This document shows positions 1-5,436 of a DNA stretch of 5,436 bases, piece after piece. The notes beneath the pieces were generated by a model. That model saw nothing but the letters and a program-made list of their open reading frames with translations, was not told the origin of the DNA and made no database searches. Position 1 is the stretch's first letter, and each line of letters starts with the position of its first letter. This DNA comes from Nitrospirota bacterium (GTDB lineage Bacteria > Nitrospirota > Nitrospiria > Nitrospirales > Nitrospiraceae), in assembly GCA_016201805.1 (NCBI GenBank), contig JACQCB010000053.1, positions 1-5,436 of the forward strand. The letters are read 5' to 3'. A program made the position numbers and the translations under genes.

Positions 1-878
1 ACCGTCAGCCTCCTCTGCCGCACAGTCGCTTCGACTTCAGCCGCCCGCTCGATGTGTCTGGGCGCAAGCAGGAGCACCAGACAAGGAAACTCCTGTCGCA
101 GGATTTCGTAACAGGACAGGATCTGCTCCTCTTCCCCCGGATGGGTGCTCCCGGCCACGATCAGTTCCTCATCCTCGACCAGGCCGAGCAAGCCTCTCGA
201 CATGCTCTCGCCTCCCCCCGTCTCGTCCGGCCTGGGCTGGTCGAACTTGATATTCCCGGTCCGATGCACAAGGGCTGGGGAAGCGCCGAGCGCCACGATC
301 CGTTCGGCGTCCCGCTCGGATTGCATCAAGCAGGAGGTTAGGGTCTCCAACACCTGGGTCATAAAGGGACGGACCAATCGATACCGTCTAAAGGAGCGCG
401 ACGATAACCGGCCGTTAACCAGGATGGCCGGCACGCCGCGTCTCGCAAGAGCCCGAAGCAGATTGGGCCATAGTTCGGTCTCGACAAACAAAAACCCTCG
501 CGGATTCATCCGCGCCACGACCCGCGCCACGACCCAGGGAAAATCCAGCGGCGCGTAACAATGTTCCGCCACCCCGTCCAGCCTCTGCTCGACCGCTTCG
601 CGGCCGGTCTCGGTCACCGTCGAGACCACGATGCGATGCGTCGGGTATCGGCGGTGCAGTTCCTGCACCAGCGGGACTGCCGCCACTACCTCGCCGAGGG
701 AAACCGCATGGACCCACAGGACAGCCTGCCCGCCTCGCCGCCCATTCTGCAGGAATCCCTCAGGCAACCATCCCAAGCGCTGGGCCAGACCACGCCGGCA
801 CCGTTTTTTCACCAGCAGGGTCAGAAGGATGACGGGGGAGGCCAGGATCAAGAGCACATTGTAGGCGAGATACCACAT
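1..878 (-). CDS. waaA: 3-deoxy-D-manno-octulosonic acid (Kdo) transferase, 3' end beyond the window
   Basis: WaaA (KdtA) transfers Kdo from CMP-Kdo to the lipid A precursor at the cytoplasmic face of the inner membrane. The frame opens at ATG 878-876 and stays open for 292 codons to the left edge, about two thirds of the usual 420-430 residues. Residues 1-24 are a hydrophobic membrane anchor followed by KKRCRR. Family motifs follow in order: WVHAVSLGE (55-63, whose Glu63 aligns with the catalytic Glu of the SxGE motif), VETELWPN (132-139), NGRLSSRS (155-162), GNIKFD (208-213), AGSTHPGEE (242-250) and LAPRH (271-275). The C-terminal CMP-Kdo-binding part is outside the window. No clear Shine-Dalgarno is seen; the 8 bases before ATG (GTCGAAGT) directly adjoin the heptad-repeat arm. 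It is last of the visible genes. Identity is secure from the motifs; whether it adds one or more Kdo residues cannot be told. Confidence 0.95.
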   Translation of the reverse strand, partial: MWYLAYNVLLILASPVILLTLLVKKRCRRGLAQRLGWLPEGFLQNGRRGGQAVLWVHAVSLGEVVAAVPLVQELHRRYPTHRIVVSTVTETGREAVEQRLDGVAEHCYAPLDFPWVVARVVARMNPRGFLFVETELWPNLLRALARRGVPAILVNGRLSSRSFRRYRLVRPFMTQVLETLTSCLMQSERDAERIVALGASPALVHRTGNIKFDQPRPDETGGGESMSRGLLGLVEDEELIVAGSTHPGEEEQILSCYEILRQEFPCLVLLLAPRHIERAAEVEATVRQRRLT

Positions 879-886
879 ACTTCGAC

Positions 887-973
887 GTGACGGGTGATGA
901 GTGATGGATGACGAGTACCGCGTGCGCTGCCGAAGCCCTCTTTACCGGTTACTCATCACTGATCACTCTTCAC
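887..973. repeat. Inverted heptanucleotide-repeat element, copy 1
   Basis: This element fills the junction between the acyltransferase gene and waaA. One arm (887-914) carries four tandem heptads of the form GTGAYGR read on the plus strand. The other arm (946-973) carries four related heptads read on the minus strand. The arms face each other, so the minus-strand transcript can fold into a long imperfect hairpin; the main mismatch is one extra heptad in the 887-914 arm. The middle holds a 12-base core at 935-946 (GGTAAAGAGGGC on the minus strand) that recurs with one difference in the second copy at 4624-4635. The TGA of the frame-restored acyltransferase (965-963) lies within the right arm, and the left arm ends 8 bases before the waaA ATG. 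No U-run follows, so it is not a typical intrinsic terminator. Confidence 0.8.
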
Positions 974-1651
974 GCATGACGGCCTCGTCGGCCTCGGCCG
1001 TGAGTCGGTTCAGGGCCGCCTCCAGTTCGAGCCGCTTGTCTTCCAATTCGCCCGCCGTCGCATCGGAAGACACCCGGATCGGCGTTCCCCAAAGGAACAA
1101 CCCTTGACCGGTCGGATACGGGAGCACGAAGCGATCCCAACTCGAGAAGACTTTTTTTTTGAGCAGCTGAACGTCAGAGGCACAATGGGAAGCCCTGTCG
1201 CCTTGGCCAGTTGGACTACGCCGAGTTGGACCACCTGCCGCGGGCCCTTGGGACCGTCCGGTGTGACCATCAGATCCACGCCGGACCGCCCCAGCCGGAT
1301 GAGTTGCCTGAGCGCCTTCGCTCCGCCCCTGGTGGTGGACCCTCGCACCGCCTGAAACCCGAACCTGGCCACGATCCGATGGATCAACTCGCCGTCCCCA
1401 TGCTGGCTAATGAGCACGTGCGCCTGACGCCCTCGATAGGACAGGGGTATCATGAGCAGCCGCGCATGCCAGAACGCGATGATCGCCCGTTCGCCTTGCT
1501 GATAGAGCCGGTCCACGGCTTCGGCCCCTTCCGTCCTGATCCGGATGGTCCGCCCCAGGAGCCGGATGAGCCAGGCGCCGATCGGCGGAAGCAGCGTCAG
1601 TTTCAGCCAGCTCACGAACTTCTTCATGAGGTTATTGACCGATCGAGTCAT
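963..1651 (-). CDS. DUF374-family lysophospholipid acyltransferase (candidate lipid A secondary acyltransferase), frameshifted
   Basis: This belongs to the DUF374 (LPLAT-like) family, some members of which (LpxJ of Epsilonproteobacteria, as I recall) are lipid A late acyltransferases. Visible motifs are a hydrophobic N-terminus (residues 14-33), FWHARLL (60-66, His62 the likely catalytic residue), SQHGDGEL (82-89), RGSTTRGG (103-110), VTPDGPKGPR (129-138) and LPIVPL (154-159). As written the frame gives 213 residues ending at TGA 1012-1010, but from residue 168 on it is arginine/serine-rich and unlike the family. A -1 shift at the A9 run (1160-1152) gives VFSSWDRF, then LFLWGTPIRV, and ends at TGA 965-963, a 229-residue protein of normal length. 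The start chosen is ATG 1651, with a weak AAGGA (1667-1663) 11 bases upstream; ATG 1627 (MKKFVSW) is a family-like alternative without a Shine-Dalgarno. It sits between msbA and waaA, which supports a lipid A role, but the substrate is inferred. Confidence 0.88.
1151..1160 (-). other. A9-G slippery tract and frameshift point in the acyltransferase gene
   Basis: On the minus strand nine A residues followed by G are read TCA-AAA-AAA-AAG in the upstream frame, placing the heptamer A-AAA-AAG in the same register as the known dnaX -1 frameshift site. One added A, or a -1 slip, joins the N-terminal domain to its family-typical C-terminus. A weak hairpin (GGGA/TCCC with an inner GC/GC, 1138-1120) begins 12 bases downstream, but no strong Shine-Dalgarno-like stimulator lies upstream. 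A homopolymer sequencing error or a genuine mutation would look identical here. Confidence 0.8.
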
Positions 1652-1652
1652 T

Positions 1653-1679
1653 CAATGAACAATCCTTCAATGGCTCAAT
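1653..1679. repeat. Near-heptad CAAT repeats in the msbA-acyltransferase gap
   Basis: Four CAAT cores (ATTG on the minus strand) begin at 1653, 1660, 1668 and 1676, spaced 7, 8 and 8 bases, and three of them are TCAAT. They take up most of the 39-base gap between the msbA stop and the acyltransferase start and enclose its weak ribosome-binding candidate. The sequence differs from the GTGAYGR heptads in the other two gaps. It may be a degenerate short tandem repeat or chance in a short AT-rich spacer. Confidence 0.45.
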
Positions 1680-1690
1680 GGACAAATTCC

Positions 1691-3424
1691 TCACCCTGCC
1701 ACATCCTGAAACTGGATCGCGTGCAGGCGCTGGTACTGCCCGCCGCGCTGAAGCAGTTCCGCGTGCGAACCGGTTTCGACAATACGACCGTGGGCCAAGA
1801 CCACGATGCGATCCGCCTTCTGCACGGTCGACAGGCGATGGGCGATGACCAGGGTGGTCCGATGTTGCATCAGGTTGGCCATCGCAAGCTGGACGATGCG
1901 TTCCGATTCCGAGTCAAGCGAGGAGGTCGCCTCATCCAAGATCAAAATGGGGGGATCCCGCAGGATGGCGCGGGCGATCGCCAACCGCTGACGCTCCCCC
2001 CCGGACAATTTGACCCCGTTTTCTCCGATGAGCGTCTGATAGCCATCCGGTAGCCGCTGGATAAAGTCATGGGCATAGGCCTGCTTGGACGCCTTGACTA
2101 TGTCTTCGTCCGTCGCCCCTTCCCGCCCGTAGGCGATATTGTTACGGATGGTCTCGTCGAACAGCACCGTGTTTTGCGAGACGATGCCGATCTGGCGACG
2201 CAGTGAAGAGAGCGTGTAGTCTCGGATATCCTGGCCGTCGATCAAGATCGCGCCTTCCGTCGGATCGTAGAAGCGAGGCACCAGACTCACGAACGTGGTC
2301 TTTCCGCTTCCACTGCTGCCGACCAGCGCCAGAACCTGCCCGACCGGAACCGTCAGGTTGATTCCGGTGAGCGCCGGCTGGTCGCTGCTCTCATATTGAA
2401 ACGAGACATTTTTGAATTCCAAGGTCCGGCTGATCGGGACCAAGTCCTTTCGGCCCTTGTCCAGATTTTGTTCAGTCTCTAAATCCAGCACTTCATAGAC
2501 CCGTTCGGCAGCCGCGAGGGCTTGCTGGATGATGTTATTGGCCCCGGACAGCCGGCGGATCGGCGTATAGGCCATGAACATCGCCGTGAGAAAAGAAAAG
2601 AAGGCGCCGGGTGTCATGGCCCCATGGATCACCAGATAGCCGCCATACCAGATGATCGCGGCCACCCCCACCACGCCAATGACTTCCATGTGGGAAGACG
2701 CCAGGGAGGACACCTGAATCGATTTCATTAGGGTTCTGAAATAGGCCATGTTGCTGTCCCGAAACCGGCTCGCCTCTGCTTCCTCACGCCCGAAGGCTTT
2801 CACGACCTTGATCCCGACGAGCGTCTCCTGCAGCAACGAGGTCATGTCCGCGATCTTTTCCTGCCCGGTGGTGGACAACCTACGCAGGCGCTGCCCCATC
2901 CTGACCATGGTATAGACCGAGAGCGGGACCACGACGATAGACGCAGCAGCCAGTTTCCAGTTCTGATAGAAAATCACGCCGACCATCGCCACAAAGGTCA
3001 AGCCTTGCTGGAACAGGTCCTTGAGGACATTGGCAACGGCGTTGGACATCAGGCTCACATCGTTCGAGATGCGCGACATCAGACGTCCGGAGGTGTTCGC
3101 GTCGTGGAACCTCACCGGCAAACGCATAAACTGGAGGAACAGGTCCTGACGCACATCGGCCACGGCCTGATTGCCCACATAGTTCATCAAATAGCTCTGG
3201 CCATAGTTGAACAGGCCCTTCAGCACGGCCACGGCCATGATCGCAACCGGAAGGGCAATCAACATCCTCTCGTCTTTGTTGATGAAGATGTCGTCCAGAA
3301 CCGGGCGCACCAGCCAGGCATAGGCCCCCGTCAGCCCCGCCACCAGGGCCGAGCAGACAAAGGCCGCGGCCAAGCGGACACGATAGCGGATGAGATAGCG
3401 AAGGAGCCGGATAAACAATTTCAT
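1691..3424 (-). CDS. msbA: MsbA-type lipid A export ABC transporter (fused permease and ATPase)
   Basis: This is a half-size ABC exporter that, as a homodimer, flips lipid A-core from the inner to the outer leaflet of the inner membrane using ATP. At 577 residues it has the normal MsbA length. The membrane domain (about 1-310) has hydrophobic segments near 17-38, 55-70, 140-170 and 250-285. The ATPase domain shows Walker A GSSGSGKTT (369-377), the Q-loop glutamine at 417 in VSQNTVLFDETI, signature LSGGERQR (473-480), Walker B ILILDEATSSLD (493-504) with Glu498, and the H-loop His529 in IAHRLST. The ATG at 3424 is preferred over the in-frame ATG at 3433 because GAGGA (3438-3434) is 9 bases from the first and directly abuts the second. 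The start overlaps the lpxB stop as ATGA, implying translational coupling. General multidrug exporters look similar, but the neighbours favour lipid A export. Confidence 0.95.
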   Translation of the reverse strand: MKLFIRLLRYLIRYRVRLAAAFVCSALVAGLTGAYAWLVRPVLDDIFINKDERMLIALPVAIMAVAVLKGLFNYGQSYLMNYVGNQAVADVRQDLFLQFMRLPVRFHDANTSGRLMSRISNDVSLMSNAVANVLKDLFQQGLTFVAMVGVIFYQNWKLAAASIVVVPLSVYTMVRMGQRLRRLSTTGQEKIADMTSLLQETLVGIKVVKAFGREEAEASRFRDSNMAYFRTLMKSIQVSSLASSHMEVIGVVGVAAIIWYGGYLVIHGAMTPGAFFSFLTAMFMAYTPIRRLSGANNIIQQALAAAERVYEVLDLETEQNLDKGRKDLVPISRTLEFKNVSFQYESSDQPALTGINLTVPVGQVLALVGSSGSGKTTFVSLVPRFYDPTEGAILIDGQDIRDYTLSSLRRQIGIVSQNTVLFDETIRNNIAYGREGATDEDIVKASKQAYAHDFIQRLPDGYQTLIGENGVKLSGGERQRLAIARAILRDPPILILDEATSSLDSESERIVQLAMANLMQHRTTLVIAHRLSTVQKADRIVVLAHGRIVETGSHAELLQRGGQYQRLHAIQFQDVAG

Positions 3425-4551
3425 GCCGCGCATTCCTCGAGAATGGCTTCCGCCGCCCTCCTTGACGCCCCCGGCTCGCCGAGCCGGTCCCGCACTTCGC
3501 GCAGGGCTTCACGCATCTCGCCGTAGACGGCCTGGTTGTGCAACAAACGCTCGGCTTCCTCGGCCAGTCGTTGCGGCGTCGCTTCCTGCTGGATCAGTTC
3601 GGTCACGACCCGGCGACCGGCAACGATGTTGACTAACCCGATATACTCCACCGTGACCAACCACCGCGCAAGCCAATAGGTCGCCCAGGACGTGCGATAA
3701 ACGAGGACCATGGGCGTGCCGACCACCGCGGCCTGCAGCGTGGCGGTCCCGGAAGCGACCAACAACAGGTCGGAGACCGCCATGGCCTCGCTCGGCTGGT
3801 CGCGCATAATACGGACGGACACACCGCTGCCGGCCGACAGTTCTTCAATGAGCCCATCCGAGATCGACGGCGCTTGGGCCATCACGAATTGCAGCTTCGG
3901 ATCCTCTCTGGCCAACCGAGCCGCAGTCTCCAACATCATCGGCAGGAGGGACCGGACTTCTTTTTCACGGCTCCCCGGCAGAAGGCCGATCACGCGCGCC
4001 GTCTCATCCAAGCCGACACGTTTGCGGAGTTCCGACCGGTCATAGGACGGGGCCACCGCATCGAGCAAGGGATGGCCCACAAACGTGCAGCGCACGCCGG
4101 CCCGCCGGTAGAGCTCTTCTTCGAACGGCAGGATCACGATCATACGGTTCACGACCTGCGCGATCAGGCGAATCCGGCTCCCGTGCCAGGCCCAGATTTG
4201 CGGCGCGATGTAATAGATGACCCGATGTCCGGCCCGTTTGGCCACGCGGGCCAAACGCAGATTCAATCCCGGATTGTCGATAAAGACTACCGCATCCAGA
4301 GGATGCTCCTTGAGGAAACGGGAAAGGGTTGCATAGGTGCGTATGGCCGCGCGCAACTGCGCCAAGCCGACCATCCCGATCGCATCCAACTGCTCGATCC
4401 CCTGTACCACCCGCACACCGGCTGCGCGCATCTTCCCCCCGCCCACGCCCAGCAATTCGACATCAGGCCTGAGCGTTCGGATCGCCGTGGCCAGGTTGGC
4501 CCCGTGCAGATCCCCCGAGGCTTCGCCGGTCACGATCAAAATTCGCGGCAT
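3421..4551 (-). CDS. lpxB: Lipid A disaccharide synthase
   Basis: LpxB is a peripheral membrane GT-B glycosyltransferase (family GT19) that condenses UDP-2,3-diacylglucosamine with lipid X to form tetraacyl disaccharide-1-phosphate. The 376-residue length is typical. Motifs in order are TGEASGDLHGA (8-18), GGGKMRAAGV (37-46), DAIGMVGL (56-63), VVFIDNPGLNLRLA (88-101), YYIAPQIWAW (113-122), FVGHPLLD (157-164), LLPGSREKEV (190-199, nucleotide-binding region), VASGTATLQAA (265-275) and VNIVAGRRVVTELIQ (307-321). The IDNPGLN form is a variant of the common IDxPxFN. The start ATG 4551 gives the canonical MPRILIVTGE. Only a weak GAG precedes it, and the heptad-repeat arm ends 10 bases upstream. The stop overlaps msbA by four bases. 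Assignment is secure. Confidence 0.97.
   Translation of the reverse strand: MPRILIVTGEASGDLHGANLATAIRTLRPDVELLGVGGGKMRAAGVRVVQGIEQLDAIGMVGLAQLRAAIRTYATLSRFLKEHPLDAVVFIDNPGLNLRLARVAKRAGHRVIYYIAPQIWAWHGSRIRLIAQVVNRMIVILPFEEELYRRAGVRCTFVGHPLLDAVAPSYDRSELRKRVGLDETARVIGLLPGSREKEVRSLLPMMLETAARLAREDPKLQFVMAQAPSISDGLIEELSAGSGVSVRIMRDQPSEAMAVSDLLLVASGTATLQAAVVGTPMVLVYRTSWATYWLARWLVTVEYIGLVNIVAGRRVVTELIQQEATPQRLAEEAERLLHNQAVYGEMREALREVRDRLGEPGASRRAAEAILEECAA
3434..3438 (-). promoter_or_regulatory. Ribosome-binding site deciding the msbA start
   Basis: GAGGA on the minus strand lies inside the last codons of lpxB, 9 bases before ATG 3424-3422. It leaves no spacing for the other in-frame ATG at 3433, so it supports the shorter protein beginning MKLFIRLL. 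Confidence 0.65.
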
Positions 4552-4561
4552 GGCTCAGACC

Positions 4562-4671
4562 GTGATGCGTGACGAGTGACAGGTGAGGAGCCAGAGGTTA
4601 GCATCGGTTGTTTTCCATCAAGCGCCCTTTTTACCCCTCTTACCCTTCACGCGTCACTCGTCACCCATCAC
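4562..4671. repeat. Inverted heptanucleotide-repeat element, copy 2
   Basis: This element fills the junction between the oxidoreductase gene and lpxB. The left arm (4562-4589) holds four plus-strand heptads beginning GTGA. The right arm (4637-4671) holds five heptads read on the minus strand, four beginning GTGA and the innermost, weaker one beginning GTAA. Twelve bases, GTGACGAGTGAC, are identical in both arms (4569-4580 and the complement of 4653-4664), flanked by further pairing of 6 and 4 bases, so a strong hairpin is possible in the minus-strand transcript. The interior contains GGTAAAAAGGGC (complement of 4624-4635), matching copy 1 at 11 of 12 bases. The oxidoreductase TGA (4670-4668) lies inside the outermost right heptad, and the left arm ends 10 bases before the lpxB ATG. 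No transposase or intrinsic-terminator U-run is present. Confidence 0.85.
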
Positions 4672-5436
4672 GTCTGCTGGTGGCGCTGCACGAATGCGCC
4701 GATCGCGTCCAGCACCTGATAGGCCAAGTCCAGCGCCTTGACTCCATCCTCCCCGGACACCGGAGGCGGCGTCCGAGTCGCGACAGCCTGGAGGAAGGAC
4801 TCCAGTTCCAGCTTCAGCGGCTCCTCATCCCCGCCGCGCACCTGCTCCACCTCGATCGTCGGCCGTGCCCCAGGCTCGACCCGCCGCCGGCAAATCGACG
4901 CCTGACGCGTGTGGTAATCGACGGAGATATATGCATCCCGCTGAAACAGCCGCAGCCGTCGCATCCGGTTCGTCGACACGCGGCTGGCGGTCAGGTTCGC
5001 CACGCACCCGCTGCCGAACGCGATACGGGCATTGGCGATGTCGGTGCTCGACGACAGTACCGACACACCGGCGGCGCGGACTTCTTCGACCGGCCCGGGG
5101 TCGAACGAGAGCACCATGTCCAGGTCGTGAATCATCAAATCCAGCACCACGTCCACGTCGGTGCCGCGCTCGCCGAACGGACTTAGTCGATGACATTCGA
5201 CGAAGCCCGGTTTCCCGATCAACGGGCGCACGGCTCGGATCACGGGGTTGAACCGCTCGATGTGGCCGACCTGGAGCACGCAGCCCTTCGCCCCTGCCAG
5301 CGCCACCAGGTCACGGGCTTCCGTCAACGTGGCGGCAATCGGTTTTTCCACCAGCACATGGGCGCCGGCGTGCAGACACTCCGCCACCACCGCATGGTGT
5401 GCCGACGTCGGCACCGCCACGCTGACCGCATCCACC
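4668..5436 (-). CDS. Gfo/Idh/MocA-family NAD(P)-dependent oxidoreductase, 5' end beyond the window
   Basis: This is the C-terminal part (255 codons plus one base) of a sugar or sugar-nucleotide dehydrogenase; family members are usually 310-350 residues, so the N-terminal dinucleotide-binding strand and GxGxxG are outside the window. The GTG at 5435 is taken as an internal valine, not a start. Visible features, counted from that codon, are AVPTSAHH (7-14), the catalytic EKP (30-32), GHIERFNP (57-64) and DLMIHDLD (99-106, with the conserved His103), followed by the alpha/beta C-terminal domain. Its place directly upstream of lpxB resembles lipid A clusters in which GnnA oxidises the 3-OH of UDP-GlcNAc before transamination by GnnB. 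No GnnB is visible here, so the substrate is unproven and no symbol is given. The stop codon is inside the adjoining heptad repeat. Confidence 0.92.
   Translation of the reverse strand, partial: VDAVSVAVPTSAHHAVVAECLHAGAHVLVEKPIAATLTEARDLVALAGAKGCVLQVGHIERFNPVIRAVRPLIGKPGFVECHRLSPFGERGTDVDVVLDLMIHDLDMVLSFDPGPVEEVRAAGVSVLSSSTDIANARIAFGSGCVANLTASRVSTNRMRRLRLFQRDAYISVDYHTRQASICRRRVEPGARPTIEVEQVRGGDEEPLKLELESFLQAVATRTPPPVSGEDGVKALDLAYQVLDAIGAFVQRHQQT

Noticed and set aside
561..890. Plus-strand frame at the left end of the window
   Set aside because: It is opposite the clear WaaA N-terminal domain and has no supporting motif or ribosome-binding site.
887..973. CRISPR-like array or intrinsic terminator
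   Set aside because: The units are 7 bases with no unique spacers, so it is not CRISPR. The hairpin is not followed by a U-run in the direction of transcription, so an intrinsic terminator is not supported.
1211..2053. A 280-codon plus-strand reading frame across the acyltransferase and msbA genes
   Set aside because: It is antisense to two well-supported genes, spans their junction, has low-complexity composition and shows no recognisable motif. It is a by-product of GC-rich codon use on the other strand.
2880..3512. A 210-codon minus-strand frame overlapping msbA and the end of lpxB
   Set aside because: It is out of frame with both genes, crosses their junction, and has no motifs, while the msbA frame is fully conserved there.
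3874..4572. A 232-codon plus-strand reading frame opposite lpxB
   Set aside because: It is entirely antisense to conserved LpxB motifs and its translation is rich in His, Arg and Pro with no family resemblance.
4595..4628. Possible minus-strand promoter ahead of lpxB (TTGATG, then TGCTAACCT)
   Set aside because: The spacing is about 15 bases, the -10 match is poor apart from the TG, and it lies within the hairpin element. It is too weak to annotate without transcript start data.
4608..5186. A 192-codon plus-strand frame beginning inside the heptad element
   Set aside because: It begins in the repeat and runs antisense to the oxidoreductase; its composition is typical of a shadow frame.

Overview
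The window is a densely packed, single-direction gene cluster for building the lipid A-Kdo core of lipopolysaccharide, so the organism has a Gram-negative envelope. Every supported gene lies on the minus strand. Transcription order runs from the right edge to the left: a Gfo/Idh/MocA-type oxidoreductase (its start is beyond the right edge), lpxB, an msbA-type lipid flippase, a DUF374 lysophospholipid acyltransferase, and waaA/kdtA (its end is beyond the left edge). The GC-rich composition and this gene order suggest a Nitrospira-like bacterium (Nitrospirota) or a related group. That placement is from memory of gene order and is only moderately certain.

The genes follow one pathway. LpxB makes the disaccharide-1-phosphate from UDP-2,3-diacylglucosamine and lipid X. 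WaaA adds Kdo. The DUF374 acyltransferase is a candidate for a secondary acylation step. MsbA flips the finished lipid across the inner membrane. The oxidoreductase just upstream of lpxB could be a GnnA-like UDP-GlcNAc 3-dehydrogenase, which would imply amide-linked acyl chains, but this is inference.

Layout on the plus coordinate: 1-878 waaA (partial); 879-962 a gap filled by an inverted heptanucleotide-repeat element; 963-1651 DUF374 gene, interrupted by a frameshift at an A9 run; 1652-1690 a short gap with CAAT repeats spaced 7-8 bases apart; 1691-3424 msbA, overlapping lpxB by four bases; 3421-4551 lpxB; 4552-4667 a second inverted heptad-repeat element; 4668-5436 oxidoreductase (partial).

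Two things go beyond an ordinary lipid A operon. First, two related hairpin-forming elements made of GTGAYGR heptads occupy two gene junctions almost exactly from stop codon to start codon and share a 12-base core. Second, the acyltransferase reading frame is broken precisely at an A9-G tract containing the classic A-AAA-AAG slip heptamer, and a -1 shift there restores a full-length family-typical protein. The frame break could be a sequencing error, a mutation or real slippage. No RNA gene, CRISPR array or transposase was seen.
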